64,000 nucleotides of DNA. It comes from Ascaris suum (taxonomy: Eukaryota > Nematoda > Chromadorea > Rhabditida > Ascarididae). How positions within the stretch are numbered: the stretch's first letter is position 1; the number at the start of each line of letters is the position of its first letter. Below are positions 1 through 42,330 of this stretch, in pieces. The notes beneath the pieces are model-generated. The model was not told the origin of the DNA. It did not search any database and worked only from the letters and a program-made list of their open reading frames with translations. The stretch lies in the NCBI GenBank assembly GCA_013433145.1, contig CM024187.1, positions 8,893,326-8,957,325 of the forward strand. The letters run 5' to 3'. The position numbers and the translations under genes are program-made.

Positions 1-3000
1 CTACCTCTTACACAACATATTTTGAAGGTCATAAAGGTACTTGTGCTTTTTTTCCATGCTACCCAGGTGCAGGACATTCCATGAAAGAACGCACTTTGTT
101 CAGCAAAATCGAATAATCTCAAATGGCTGCATAAAAACCGTCGTAAAATTTGATTTCCGACCGTACAGAAGGACAAACTCACCAAGAGATTAAAGCTGAT
201 TACACTTGAAATCAATAAAGAGTAGTAATAATCCAACAAAGATCCTTTCAATTAATGAACTGCGAGACGTTTAAAAATGAGCACATACTCTGAGTACCAT
301 AAAATGGACAATCGCATTTCTGAAAACCAATATGCTGAAAAAAGGCATAATAGGATCAGGCGCTCATTCGTTCAGGGATTTTTTAGGAGGGAGTGGGAGG
401 GTGGGAGCGAAGGAGAATTTAATTCCTTAGACGAATTTAGTGATCATAAAGAAGAAACTGATAACCCAGAAATTTTGCAGCAATTCTTAGGTACCGATAT
501 TCGAAATAATAATTGAAGTTTTTCTGATAACACTTATAGGCGAGATCGGAGGAAGAAGAAAAAGTGGAAACTTACAAACGAGAAGGGAAAAGAAAAGTTA
601 TAGGAAGAAGAAAGCGCAGTGAGGAAATTATACGACACACAAATGAACAATATCTGCAATGCTAATAAATCAACAAACAGCATCCGTAGTTAGTCGCACA
701 TTCCAACTGAAACTTACGTCTACTACCTGAACGTCAGCATTCCTTAAAGGATTGTGAGAGGAGTATCTGGCAGGCTAGCCAACGCAACCCGATATATTGC
801 TGAGCAAGTGGGTTGTTGAGAGTTGAGGCGCTGGCTTCTGACACAGACGATGGCAGAGGATACAGCATCAACGGTAAGAAGCCGCTCAACGGCAGAATCG
901 GGGCTCCATCGCATGCCACATGAGTAAGATGCAGCAATAAGAATCTGCTTTGACAACCAACAGCAAATGGGGGTACCAACGAGATAAAAATTAACAAGAT
1001 AGAGAAAGGTGAAGTTTTTCGAAAGCAAAGAACTTCGAGCAGTCACGCTTAAACTGTAGAAATCAAAACAAACAGCTCTGCGGTGTTTCTTAATTACTGA
1101 AATGGTACACAGAAACGAAGATGAAAATGATGCTTTCGCTGGAAAATGAGAGCAAAATTGGCACTGAGGCTGTTTGAATGTTTCTCTGTAACTTATTTAT
1201 GATTCATTCACAAAAATTCTCTCTGTACTGAGTAAAAAACGGTATAACGCAACTGAAACTCTCCTTTCCCACCTTTCTTTACTCACACGTGAAAAAGCAA
1301 CAAAGTTCCGCAAAAAGCTCAAAAAAAATTTGTACTCCTGGAGTCACAACTTTTGTGGACCATAAAACTGCTAAACCGAGGTGGAAAAAACATTGTTTGG
1401 CCTCAGCGTTAGGATTACCTGGACATAAGCGGCTCTCCATTCCTCGCTCGCCTGACAAATCAAAGTACTTATAAAGGTTGCCTTTTTATTCTCAGCATTA
1501 GTAAGCCTTGATTGCTGCAAACATAAGGTAGAAAAATAACTCTGCTAAACCTCGCTTTATCAATGCCCCCTTTATGAACAGCACCTTTCTCCAGAAAACT
1601 GCGTTAGACACTGCAACAGCCAGTGGATATGCTTCACAGTATCAAATGGCGGCTAAGCCGCAATATAACATGAGAAATAATTCGCAAGCTAGCACGGCAA
1701 CATGCACGCATGCTCCCCATTCTCTCTTTCCTATTTTCGAAAATCCACTGATTAGCGATGCCACGGACTATTCCTAGAACAAAAAACTGGAATTTTTGCA
1801 GTTATGTTTTTAAAGACGGCTTCATCTTAGTGAGTCGTAAAGAAGCTTTTGATGATTTCGTAGGCTGAATGGAAGAATCGCTGAAAGCTTTGCACTGATT
1901 TTCCTTAACATCTCTGAAAACTTTGCTTCTCACTATGCTTAGTTACCATTCGGCCGCAGCTCACTTCTTGAAAATCCCAATTTGTGGTCGCCCTTCCCAC
2001 TTACTGGAAAGCGAATAAGGAAGAGATGGATGGGAGGGGTTGCCTAGGTCTGTTTGGGAAATCCATAAAATGAATATGTCACCATCTCGTCACCAACACA
2101 GGCTGATAAGCCATCTTCATGCCATAAACAACGCTAGCAAAACTGAGTTGAAGTGTTTAACACATCGTAAAACCGTTAATCACTGACTATTACTATAATA
2201 CGGCAAATAAGAATTAATGAACAGTGTGTTGTTAGGAAAAAAATTGCAGCGGTTGAAACTGCAAAAAACGAAATACATCTGTTGGGGGGGGGGGGGGGAT
2301 ATATTCCTTCGAATGCACAAGTTCTGCGCACCCATACCCACTTCGCCATCTCTGTGATATCATATTCCGCTAGCCCGTTATGCTGAAATCCAGAAACTCG
2401 CTCTAATCCTTTAAACAGCACCCAGTCGTACGACAGTGCTGCCAATTCGGCTTTGAAAGTAGCTGCAACCTTCCCTGTCCCTCATCTCCAGTCAGCAGAA
2501 ATTACTGCTGAGGAGGCATGTCTGTGAGAAAGAGGAAATCTAATCAAGGGTTACTTGCTCAAAAAACCGCGCATCAAAAAACTAGTTTAGATTAAGTTGC
2601 AATGATGTTCGCAGAGACATCAGCTCGACCTCAACACTAACGTTTCCTCATGTTCATGACTTTTGCTCATCACATCTCTGTAGCCTCAGCGAATCGAATA
2701 GAGAACAATTCCTCTAGGCAGTAATAACGCCGACAACAATCGTCAACGAGCAAGCTGTTAATAATATGAATATGTGGATAGATGCTGCAGAAACATTACG
2801 AACAAGAGAAGCAGAACATCGCATTCTGATTTTCGTTCAATCTATTACTGATTTCTCTACCCCAAAACCATTATTGAGGGTCTCATCACTGCACGAGTCA
2901 AAAAAGCTCGATTGTCTCATCTGTGAACTCTTTTCCATCCCCTCCCCCCCCCACAAAAAAAAGCGCGCTTGCACAAACGAATTAGGACCTCTATAAGTAA

Positions 3001-5591
3001 AATAGAGTAGAATCTCTGTAATACAAAAGATGTCACCAAACAGCCACATAATACTGATGAAATACAGCCCCGAACGACAGCCAAAATCGATGCAACGTGA
3101 AGAATCGATACCGAAAATTACTGCACACATTAAGTTGGTTAAATCATGAACAGCATGCAACCTGCCATTACCACACTCCAAAGAGAACCACCAGCCACAG
3201 ACTATTCATAGTTAAAACAAAAAACCCTCAAATAAGTTTCTTCCTAATGTTCATCGTTAACGAGCAGTTAACCATCCCAAGCATAACCACCACCCGACTT
3301 CACCTGACCACTTACAATACATACGACGAAACTTTGAAACGAATGGCTCTATTCAAGGATGATTAGCACTCAACATCAGGCGTATACCAAATAGAACAAT
3401 GTTGATTTGACGGGGCTATACAATAGGGACAATTTAAGATCTTCAAGCACATATAGCCAGTAGTAATTGTTCCTCACAGCAAAATATTTGACACCTTGTG
3501 GTCAGAAATCGGACCACATATACGTTATTTGAATCTCACACAAATAAGTCAACTGTTTGTAAAGAGAATCATAACGCTAAATCCTCATCGATTTGATGCT
3601 TTAATAGTGAAACGAAATGAGCCTCTAAGATATCCCTTTTAATTCAATAACAGCAGTTAACAATCACCTCGACTTGGCATGAAGCCTATTCATCGACAAG
3701 TTAAACGCGAGTTATAAGAAGCGACTTAGTTGTTTACTTACTTCCTAATTAATTCGCTTTCATGAATGTACCCTCTCTCACAAAATCCAACACGATGCAT
3801 GCGGTGATCCATAAGATCGATGACCTTTGAAATTTACCTCTGTGAATGTGCTGACCCAATAAGTGCACTAATATAGTTGAAGTAATGTAATCAAACTGAT
3901 GAGAAGCATGCGGTGAAAAACATTTCAAATTATTTTACCTGAATATTGTTCACACATAAAGCTATTATAATTATCTCTTAAATTATCTGCATAGGGCGAC
4001 GACTAGATTCGAACTCAAAAATACAATAATATTCAAAGAGTCATATCGCATAAAACTACAACAACAATGGGAGAAAAAACTCGTTTCAGCTCTGAAAAAT
4101 GAGTAGCTGGATTCGATTTGACAGACAAACTACCGTTACCTAGTGAGACACATCATCCAGGTGAACCTAGATAGAACACAGAGACATCTAACAATGATCT
4201 GAGCGCGCACCCGTATGCAAATGCGCGCACTCTTTCAAATGCTTAAAGAAATAAAACTTTATAATGCATACTGTAACCAATCAGCCGTTTTCTGTTGTAT
4301 AAACGAAATCGCTTTCGAAACAACAAATCCTAGAGCCTTCAATCGACTCCAACCAAATTATCCTTTCTATAGATGCTCCATCTTCGATGTTAGGAAAAAT
4401 CAAGAAAGATGTCTGCCAAGAGAAGCTTCATATGCATATGCATGACCTAGTGAAAAACTCGCATTAAACCTGCAAAAACCTCAGGTGACGATCTTAGCAC
4501 CTCGTAAGTGCAGAATTTACGAAATGAGGTTGCAAAAGGTAGTTGCAGCATTGAAGCCAGCGCATAAGATCACAAGGAAAGACAATTTTCGAGAGACGTA
4601 CGCATTTTGAAGATGAACATGGTAAATTTTCAAACAACAACAGAAACTGAGGAGTATGACCGCAGAGTGCGGATCATCCGAGAGTCGACTGGCAGATGGA
4701 CACTTTAGCAATGAACCATATAAAATATGATGCTCTCTAGAGCGCGCTCTTAAGAGGCAAATAAATGGCCAATATTGCTCATAGAAGAAAAGTACGTTCG
4801 GAGACAAAAAAGGGAAGATGAGCATTCACGCAGCGAACGAAGCATTCATGCTTCACACCTCACCAACACCTTGTACTCTCAATGCAACAAAACAAACAAC
4901 AATTCAATCACGCGATCTTAACAAAACATTTTATACATATTACAAGCATGCCGACCTTTCTTGTTCAACACTACTCCCACCATTCCATCTCACTCGTTCG
5001 TCTTCTAATGTTTACATGCTTTCCAGCAGACTGCCATTTTGGCATCCTTTTTTCCTGCAACTGCAGTGAAATGCTCAAACTCCACCTCTTTTCGAGAATA
5101 TTTCCGACAAGAATAAAATGATTCGAGTAGTCTAATGTAAAACAGATTAAAAATATTAATGTACACAGTGTGATATCGTCGGCTTTACCGCATTTATATC
5201 TTGGTTTTAACGAGAATTCCATGTCGGCACGCCCTTGACAGCTTTTTTGCAACAAACTTTCTTTTGTAGAAGACGAAAAAAAACACCTCTAAAAACACAA
5301 ATGCATTTCCAAACAACATAAAAAAACAGCGACTGGCAGTGCTGAGAGTTTCATTCAAAAAGACAAAGCTCGGTAATGGTAGGGCTGTGGGACAGTGGGT
5401 ATACAATGGGATCAGTGGGAGAGGAAACAGAGATGGTAAGCTGGGACCGATAACATTGGCCTAGTGCAATCAACACCCGGATGGTGACTTGTGGCATTCA
5501 ATCCCACTCTCGGGCCCTTTGTGAGATAGGCGCCTCACAGCCCCAACAATTACCTAAAGTTCGCGGGCGCACTGATAAAAAACCGGATTGT
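1..5591. other. No recognisable gene; PMCA downstream flank
   Basis: AT-rich sequence with short frames only. The most protein-like is a plus-strand frame at 277-516 (79 codons, hydrophilic, rich in Glu, Asp, Asn and Arg), with no splice or start context to support it. A 15-base G run lies at 2284-2298. Nothing else is identified. Confidence 0.5.
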
Positions 5592-5597
5592 TTTATT
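5592..5597 (-). terminator. Possible PMCA poly(A) signal (AATAAA)
   Basis: AATAAA on the minus strand about 650 nt past the PMCA stop codon, the first perfect copy I found downstream. The implied 3' UTR (5.6-6.24 kb) carries no other recognised feature. Position only; no cleavage site is proven. Confidence 0.35.
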
Positions 5598-6244
5598 ACT
5601 GCGCCATCGGCGACACAAACAACGCATTCATAAAAGCGATCCGCGCCTCCATTCGAAATAAGCTGACAACCCTCTCATGCGCCACACAATTCAACATCGG
5701 TGAGCCAATGCTTGGCAAATTGCATAGAAAAAGAAGAACGCAACACAACAACCTTAAAAACAGAAAAAAAACAAACAAATTGCAGCGCAAGTTCAACGTT
5801 CACAATCGACCCTCGTTAGTGTGCAAACCGCAAACCACCACCATGTCTTATTCACCTGCACGATCGCAATTTGTTATTACGCCTGCCTCGTTCAAAACGA
5901 AGAAAAAGTTATCACTGAAAGGCTCCAAAATAGACCGTATCGCGTGTCGCCAAAAAAACAACACCGAACTTCAACATTTCAAAGGAAAAATCTCTGCGTA
6001 TTGTAATTGGATGATATTGCATTAAATTTGACCTGCTGCCAAAATCAGATTATGAACGAACGGTTCTTCTGTTTACTGTGGTGAATAAATGAGGCTCAAT
6101 AGTGCTGTGACGTTTGAAAAAAAAAAAAACTGCAGCAGCATCATCTAATGGCGTAAAAAAAGGAAACAAACAGCCGAATAGGCAGGAGGAGTATAGGGTC
6201 CACATATAATAGACGAGAATTCTGTGAATGAAAACCAGCACACG

Positions 6245-34069
<27,825 letters not shown>

Positions 34070-34080
34070 GGTTATCCGAT

Positions 34081-34090
34081 CTGCAAAATT
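34081..34090 (-). other. Splice or spliced-leader acceptor just before PMCA start codon
   Basis: The sequence aattttgcag, read on the minus strand, precedes the PMCA start codon by 11 nt. Nematode mRNAs often receive a 22-nt spliced leader at such a site; a 5' UTR intron is the alternative. No matching 5' UTR exon could be named with confidence. A block at about 35230-35278 with an acceptor (gattgcttacag) and a weak donor is one possibility. Confidence 0.55.
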
Positions 34091-37000
34091 ATAACTCAGC
34101 CGTTGCCTCAAACTCATTTAAGAACAGCTACATAGTGATTCTTCACAATCTCTTATCCAATCATGCCGAAACCGAACTCCGACAGCGGGTACTGCTCAAC
34201 TACTACTCATGTAATGAGCCTCTCGTATACAACAGCAAATCTCAAATCATTCTCCTCACTCACATAAAAAACACTCTCGTAATGTTGTCAGTGCAAATAT
34301 CCGCATTGCATATACAACCTACAACCAGAGTATGTAAAAATTAACGCTCTCTGAGAGATTTTCACATAAGGAAGGAAAAAAAGGAGAAAAAAGAGCTCAT
34401 TTTATGACAATCATTCAATACAAATGAGGACGAAGCATCAGCGTGAAATCACATATGAACAGAGAAGCTGCTGTGTTTTTCAAGATCTTAGAAGGACGCT
34501 CAACAGAATGGAATCACTGAATGTGAGCTCAGAGTAATTATTAGTGCTCGACCCTTCGAACATACGTTCATCTTCGGTGACAAAAATACGCGTGATGCTC
34601 AACAGAAACGCTATACTCACTTTGAACGAGAAAAGGTGCGACAGATGACCTCCCCTCCCCACCCCTACTCAGATCTAATTTTTATTCTTCACTCGGCTGA
34701 CTCTATTTTCAATCTGCTTTTAATTCACTTGCTACGCCTACTTCGGTCAGAGTTCGCAATTAAGCTTGCAACTCATCCGCAATTCAAATTTTCATTGATC
34801 ATACAACAAAGAACAAAAACTCAAACAGCCGCCTAGTCGCTTTTTTTTTCTTGTTCTTATTATTGCACACAAGCTCATAATGCAACTTCACTCTCTCCTC
34901 ACCTGGCTCCTCTCCTTTTCGCCCCCCACTCACACAATAACCTGTCGAACACATTTATTCTATTACTCTTCAGGATCCTTTGCCCTGAATATCTTAAAAG
35001 AGAATCTGCTAGCAGAGCAAAAGAAGGAACTCGTTCACGCCTCAGCTCCCTTCTCCGAATTCCTAGATAAACACTTTCCGATAGCTCACCGCTGCCCTGA
35101 GCACAGAGCTACTTAGGCCCCGCACCTTCCCGCAATGGAGGTCAGCATCACTGAAGGCATCAAATAAAAGTGCAACTGCTAAAAATTTCAATGAAGAAAA
35201 AAGCCGAAATGTAGAGGGTAACCTGCGGCTAGATGGAAGCCTTGCACTTTTGCGAGACGTTAACCCGCCAGCTGTAAGCAATCACAAACCAATTCGCTCG
35301 TCCAGGTCTGAAAGCACATTGCATATATACACACTGAATTCGCCAAACATGACGCCAACGTTAGGTGCACCACACAATATCGATTGGACAAAAGCGAATA
35401 GGTGCTGGCAGAATGGATTATTCAGACATTCTTAACCACCGCTTGCTTTCGGATCAATGCGTTATCCATCCCACTTTTGGGTTGTCAGTAAATTTTATGC
35501 ATCCTTCGTGGCAACGAGTTTTGATGACAATATTCAGCATTTCCATCGATTTTTGACCGATTACAACTTTACTGACCGCTAAGTTACATGCTTACTTCAT
35601 AACAGCGAAGTGGGAAAATATGAAAAATATATGTGAAATGAACACAAACACAAAGACATATAAGAGAACAGATAACCGACATGATTAGAAAGCGAAAAGC
35701 AGAATGTGCAGTGTGAGGGCGAAGAGATGTCAAACTAGCAATAGTATGGGCATCAAAACGGCTCAGCCGCAATTCAAAAAATGAAGGAATGGCTGCATTA
35801 ACGATATCGGCAGAAAGCAGATTTCAGCATTTTAGAACACGAAGAAATTGGAAGCAACACCGGAGTGCTGTTTATAGAGTGAGAAATGATTTCCATGTCG
35901 ATGACTGCGACAGACAAACTAAAAGAGGCACGACTATCTTTGAACACGCACAAAATGGTACGCTCGAGAGATTTCAGTTGAATAAATTTGTTAGAAACCA
36001 AAAAGTTGGTTTGGCTGCAACTATCGCAGCAGCATAGATTTTAGCCATAGCGGCATTTGAAACCGTACCTTCTCCTGCTTTTCTGCATAAACCAGTATAT
36101 ACGTTTTAAAGCTATTAGGCTACCACGAAATCTTATACGGAAGCCATATCTTGGGACTCAGCGACTCCACAAATGGGGTCCAATCCCGACTACCATTTCC
36201 AGAAGGAGTGAAGCACATGTTTCAAATACGATTAAATATTCGACGAACTATATCACAGCACGTTTTTAAGACGTGAGAGAACCAAAATAATGGCTACCCT
36301 TTTCGAAGTTCAATTTATTTTCCTACGGCCTATCCAAATCCCTTCCTTATTCTCCTTTCAACTGGAGATGGCAACCGATGCCTTGGTTGTTCAAAAAGGC
36401 TCCTTTGGAGTTAGTAAGCCTCAAGACGCCACCCTATAAAGTTTGATCGTGGCTTAAGAACTTTGAAGATGTCGCACTCATTTACGCAGAAAAGCACGAG
36501 GTACCACCAGTCGTGCCACATTCGCGAACTAGCTAAGGAAATACCGAGAGTGAGAAACAACAACAATATCCAATACGTCCCACATATTAAATCCGATATT
36601 AACGCTGGTGACGTTAGCGGAGTCAGCTAAATTCAGCGCGCACCTGAGCACTACCGTGACATCAATCCTCGTACAGTGGGGCTTTTTTCATCAACTACAT
36701 TTCACTAAAATATACAGATACATCAGTGGTCATTTAAATAGATTTATTATAAATATTACAGATCTAGTCCTGAATTTCTCTAGCGTCACACTGCACACTC
36801 ATGTTCACCGTTAACTGTCACTAACGCTTCAAATTCATCCTTGACCATGGATTAATAAATTCAAGCCGTTGAAGCTAAACGCTGAGATCCGCTTTTGTGT
36901 GCAATCCCTTAGCCCTAGATGCGCACTAAAATTTTGGTCTGAATGGTTGTTCACCACCGTGAACGTAGACATCGTTCTATTTCCGTCAACAACTGAGCCC

Positions 37001-40000
37001 CAGCTTTTCAGATGTCGCCCAAAGAGCAAAACATAACAGAGTTCGAGATACTGCAAGTTGTTATAGCCAAAAAAATCGACTTTAGTCGTCCGCGTGTTCG
37101 AAAACCATAGGAAGTTTTCTAAAACCAGTCTCGTTCTTTGGATGACATGCTACTAGTACGACAACGCTGAAACCCTCAATGAAAACAATTATCGCAAAAT
37201 ACAGCCCATCTAGTTCGTCAACTACCAACGCACTTTATTAGCAAAAAACCAATACGAAATACTTCCGAATGTGAACTCGAAGAAAACATCTTGTAAGAGT
37301 GGAAAAGGTGACATGAGCATTAAGCGCCGTCTACGTCAGTGAGAAACCGATGAAAACAACACCGATGCCAAAAAGAAAAGATGATAAAGCATACAAAACC
37401 TTTGATAAACAACCAAATGACTAATCAGGAAACTGAACTCTTTTGCCAAATTCAAAATTCCCACCGTGAAAGGAAGCCACTGCGGGAACCACATTTCATC
37501 ATTTGCAGCATGTCAAGCACCACCCCAAACTGCAATCCCAACGTCTTGCGGTTGCAATGAGCTGCACAGTTGCACAGAACAGTTACCATTGAGCTTGGAC
37601 CAGGTATTGTTTGGAATAAGCACTGCCGGAAATATGAGTATGCCTGTCTTGATTCATCAGCCATACTGCTTGGATGGGTAGATGAGCAGCACCTTTCCAG
37701 CTAGTAGTTCAGAACTTGATAAAAAATTCGAATATGAAACTGAGATGGACAGTCATAATAGAAAGTAATTAACTGTTCTTTGCAAGGGCATTCCTCAAAC
37801 TTGACGAAATAATTCCATAATTAACTTATTGATTAAAAAATATGCACATTACTTGTTACTTACGTGCACAAGTAATTAGACGTGCACATCACAACTTTCA
37901 TATTTGAAGAGATTCGATCGACACTAATAATTTTCCATAATCTTTTGCTGCTACATACTGTGAAACGAAAATCCGACCAGTATAAGACATCTGCATACAG
38001 TTTGGTCCATTCAAATACCACAGTATATATAATTTTATAGCAACTTAATTAGAAAATGATGGAGCAACGTGAAACATGCACTAAATGATCACATTATAAC
38101 CAACAAGTTTATCAACTGCAGGCCTGGCTGGTTCCAAATAAAGACTACCAGGCAGGCAGACAAATACATACACAGACAGAGCGACAATACAATCATAAAT
38201 CGCTTTGCAAACTTAATTCGTAAACGTTTACTAAGAGGATGGTGCCAATCGGCAATCATCGAGAATTTGTCCATTTTCGCCAACAGATTCACTTCTTTCG
38301 ATTATTATTCCCTGAACAACCCTTGTTCGATTTATTTGTATAGCTGGAAGGAATCCTGATATAAGTTAAGGAAGTGAGGAACTAGAAGGACTTTAATTGC
38401 CGATCCTGCAACGATATTTCTTGGAAGATTTGCAATTTCTCACATCCAAAACTGACAACTAAAAATTCCTAGAAATCATATAAATATTCTCGAAAAATGT
38501 CTTAGTAAACGTCGATATAAGCGGACTTTTCATCAAGCAGAAATGCTGTTTTCTGCACGCTGTATTGATGCATTTACACGTAAGCACAGATTAGAGCAGT
38601 TCTACCATCTTATACACAAACAGTTCAACTAAGTTGCTCTCTGCATTAAACGCGCATTTTAATCAACAATTCATTTTGCTTACCTATGCAAATATGATGG
38701 CCGACTGTTGTTAAAAAAGAACACTTTTCTGAACATTTTCTAACGATCTGATATCGGAGAGTAAATAAAGGCACCATACAAAACAACAGAAAAACAGCAC
38801 TCTAAAATGGGTAGGCAGTAAGTAGTGAAAGTCGTTTGATGCGTCTATGCCACAAAACACAGAGAATACAGTGTGCAATTCTCGGTAGCTTCTCAGTAAC
38901 GGTGAAACACTGCACCATTCAGTGAAGATCAGCGTCAGTGACAATGTCAACGTCGCGACAACTACCTGTGGAGGAAGTAACCTCACCACTCAGCCTTAGC
39001 CAACACACATGCCAAACATTTCCAGTCAAAAAATGCAAAACTTTGTGGTGTGCGTGCAGGTTTGTATTGTCCATTATGGCGACGACAGTCAGTCTGTTTG
39101 TCTGCATGTTTATGCGTCTCTCTGTTCGTTTGGTACTCTCAACTTACAACCCATAAGTGTTACATCCAGATTGAAGAATTCGACATTCACCTTCGGTTAG
39201 GTTTGTTCCAGTCCATTCCGATGGCATTCGTGCAGTTAAGTTTGGTAGAAATTCTGGCAACATTGCAGTTTCTAGCTATTTGGCTACATGGTTACATCGC
39301 TACTAAATGGTGTAGCACTTGTGCTTCCGTTATGAAGATACGACGTATCAAGGTGGCGATATATCCGAGATCATATCACTCTAACCGACAACGCCTAGAA
39401 AATTTCCCAACGTCTAGTACCCAACGTCTAGTTCGATGATGCTGTCAAGAAATTGTAAGTGTCTTCACTATGATCGCTTATGCAACGACTGGGTAAATTA
39501 TATACTGGTAAATAAAACGTAGTTCATTGACTGAGCATATATCGTAGTTGCTCATTAAAGCTCTCCTCTCCGTACTGCTCCCTCTCCAATATATGTCGAC
39601 TTTCAAAAGTTTGAGACGGCAGAAGCTACTCGCGGAACGTAAGCCTTCGCCCGAATTTAAGCTCTCATCTCAAATTTAAGCTCTTGTATGCTGAATATAG
39701 TAGAATTAGTTTCCACTCCTACCTTCAGGATATGTGCGCTTTCAAATTTACGGACAACATAAGCCTCTTCATTTTACACAGTCTTCTTTCGAATTATGTT
39801 GTTTTGGAAATTCGCAAGCAAGGCAAGTTGTGAGCTTATGAACGTGGGGCACAGTATATGACAGAAATGCGCTACAAGCATGTACGCTTGACGGAAATCT
39901 AATTCAACAGAAACAGATGTACTTGAAAAAATGTTTTTGGTCAAATTTACAGTAGTCGAATAGTTCGAACTGAATGGAGTGAAGTGGAATGACTTCTTCA

Positions 40001-42137
40001 GAAAAGAAGACGTTGGAACACATTTCCGTTGATCGAGGAAATGAGTGTCAGTGTGGGGGCACAGACTTAAATGCGCTCAAATCCATCCATCTATCCGCAT
40101 GATCACGTTCCAGGAAGCATCTTACTCGATTTTTTATTCATGCAAGGATAATTACATAATTAAACCCGGCTATTCCAGGGTTGCAATGCGCGGACAAATC
40201 CAGGCTCACCGTTATGATGTGAGGGAAAGGGTCCGCTTACGCCGCACGGCCTTTCTATACGTAAACGGCACACTGGGTATCAATGTTTCGGGTAAATCCC
40301 GTTTCCCTCGGGGTGCAAGCCGGTCATTCCGTTTACGCGTTCGGGTTTCTCAACGGGTTGATTAAAGCGAAAACAGCAGCCATAACTGGTGACTGCAAAC
40401 GAAATCATATTCCTCATTTGGTACTATGGCGAAGGCTCAAATTTCGGCGCGCACCATTTGTTATTTGGTGGTGGTTATGTGCCTCTAGACTGGATTTTTT
40501 TTTACTGGCCAATAAACGCGCTGAACAAATAAATGGCGTTCAACAAATGCGTCAATTATTAAGCTGACTAGTGTACTCTTTTGTTGCCGAGTGCTAAACG
40601 ATGAGAAACAGTGGTGAATAATATTAAGAGGTTTTTAAAGAACACTTAAAATGTGAGTTGCGCTTTGATATCTTCAATCTTCAGACAAAGAGCTTGCATG
40701 ACATTTCTCTCCAGCGTCTAGTTGCGCAAAATCATAGCAATGAACTTATCAGTGGATGCACTAATTGCGCTACATAAACCTGAGTAGCCTCTATAATGTA
40801 GCAGTAAGTCAATGCTCACAGTGTTTACGCGTTGAAACACGAAAACGCATCTTTAGGCACTCGTTCTTTTCTTTGAAGCGGAAAGACACGCTAAGCGCTA
40901 ATTTATTTTGATGGTTGCGAGCATTTCGATGTATGAATGCCGTGCGCTGCTGCAAGCGACATGTGTTTTACTCGTCTTCTCATCTAATCGCTATTGATAA
41001 TCATTGATAACCCCCTCACTCAATGATGACCTATGCATTACTCGTGACTGGCAGTAATTCCCTCTAGTCCATTTCCCACTTCCCCTCGTTGATTTCGTAT
41101 CACAAACAAAATACTCGTTTTCTCTTAGTCCATCTTAATCGTCAAGGTCGCGATGAGGAATACGTTTTCGAAGTTCTTCCCAAGCATTTTCCACGTCTCT
41201 ATTCTGAATATCTTTTTGTGCGAAATCTTGCGATAACTCAAACCCTCCCACCTACCCACCAAACATCTCCTACTATCGCACTCCATCGATCTCTCAGTCG
41301 ATTTAATATTCATCAAACGGTTTATTAATCACCTACTAGACGTATAAAGTGAATATCCATCATTCGCTCAAGAGTTGAGCAGAGCTAATCCGTTCATCGA
41401 TGTACCCTTTAAAACGCTTCCACCTGAACGCTCTATCGAGCCGAAATTCTCGAAGAGGCAAGTAAAGCAGGCTTATGAGCATCCACCGCTGCAGACTTAC
41501 ACCGCTAATATCGAAAAGAATTTTTCTCCTTTTCAGTAGTCGGTACTCGAAATGTAGTCGTTAGCTATTTCCTTTTTTCATCTTTTCAGAGTCACCTTTT
41601 GCTTTTAGAAATGTGGTATCTAGAAATTTGCTGGAAAATAAAGAAAACATATTAAGCTGCATCGTTTTCTTCACAAATATGAACTTAAGTTACGTAAAAG
41701 GTCTTTTGCTATTCGCATTAGACATTTCTAAGGAACGTCTCTTCACCTACTTATTGAAAAAACTTTACGACCTACCTACCAGAGTGAGTTTTCGCACTAC
41801 TCGGGAACGTTAGCTTCGATTTCTTCCCGGTTTTCCGCTTTTCTTTAAAAAACTTCAGATAAATGCCTTTTGCGTTGACGGACAAAGGAGAAGTCTGCTC
41901 AAATGACATGAGATAAATACGGAGCCCGCGCCTCTAAGGCAATCACATTGCATCGCAAGTTTTCATCCTGGAAATAAAGCATTGCTCACATGGAAAGCCA
42001 CGATTGCTGAACGCGGAAGCACAAAGCGGTAAGGTGGCTTCAAGTAACTCGCAAAGGCGAAGCGTTTTGTCGTTTGGAATAGTGGAAAGCGCTTAGTCAG
42101 CTGCCACTTACTTGCGTGGCAACTTCTCTGGCGCGTA
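34091..42137. other. No recognisable gene; PMCA upstream flank
   Basis: Mostly AT-rich DNA on the 5' side of the PMCA gene. It may contain the promoter and non-coding first exons. A GC-richer island at about 40160-40370 stands out. No conserved domain is seen in any frame. Confidence 0.5.
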
Positions 42138-42201
42138 CGTAATTTTGCAGTGTTAACGAACGCGAACTTCGGGGCAGCCGCGCCCTCGGAATGTGGACGT
42201 C

Positions 42202-42330
42202 ATGCCGACGCAACTTCAAGCAGATTCAGACGCAGTGAAGTGGTGGAAAGAGTTTGTGAGCGAGCGGGAGAACGACGCTCCATACGATCCGACAACGAAG
42301 CGGACGGCGTGTGTCGATTCAGCGCGATAA
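42202..42330 (+). CDS. Possible short or first coding exon, unknown protein
   Basis: A plus-strand frame begins MPTQLQADSDAVKWWKEFVS and continues to YDPTTKRTACVDSAR before a TAA. It lies in a GC-rich island. A good acceptor (gtaattttgcag) ends at 42137, 64 nt upstream of the ATG, and a good donor (gtaaga) lies at 42341, after the stop. The peptide looks like real coding sequence, but the stop before the donor and an upstream overlapping ATG are against a simple first exon. Product unknown. Confidence 0.28.
   Translation: MPTQLQADSDAVKWWKEFVSERENDAPYDPTTKRTACVDSAR

Noticed and set aside
852..878. 27-nt plus-strand block between gacacag and gtaaga (MAEDTAST)
   Set aside because: Good donor but no partner exon or coding context; too short to support.
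5588..6025. 145-codon plus-strand frame opposite the PMCA 3' UTR
   Set aside because: Lys/Asn-rich composition typical of A-rich non-coding DNA; no recognised motif.
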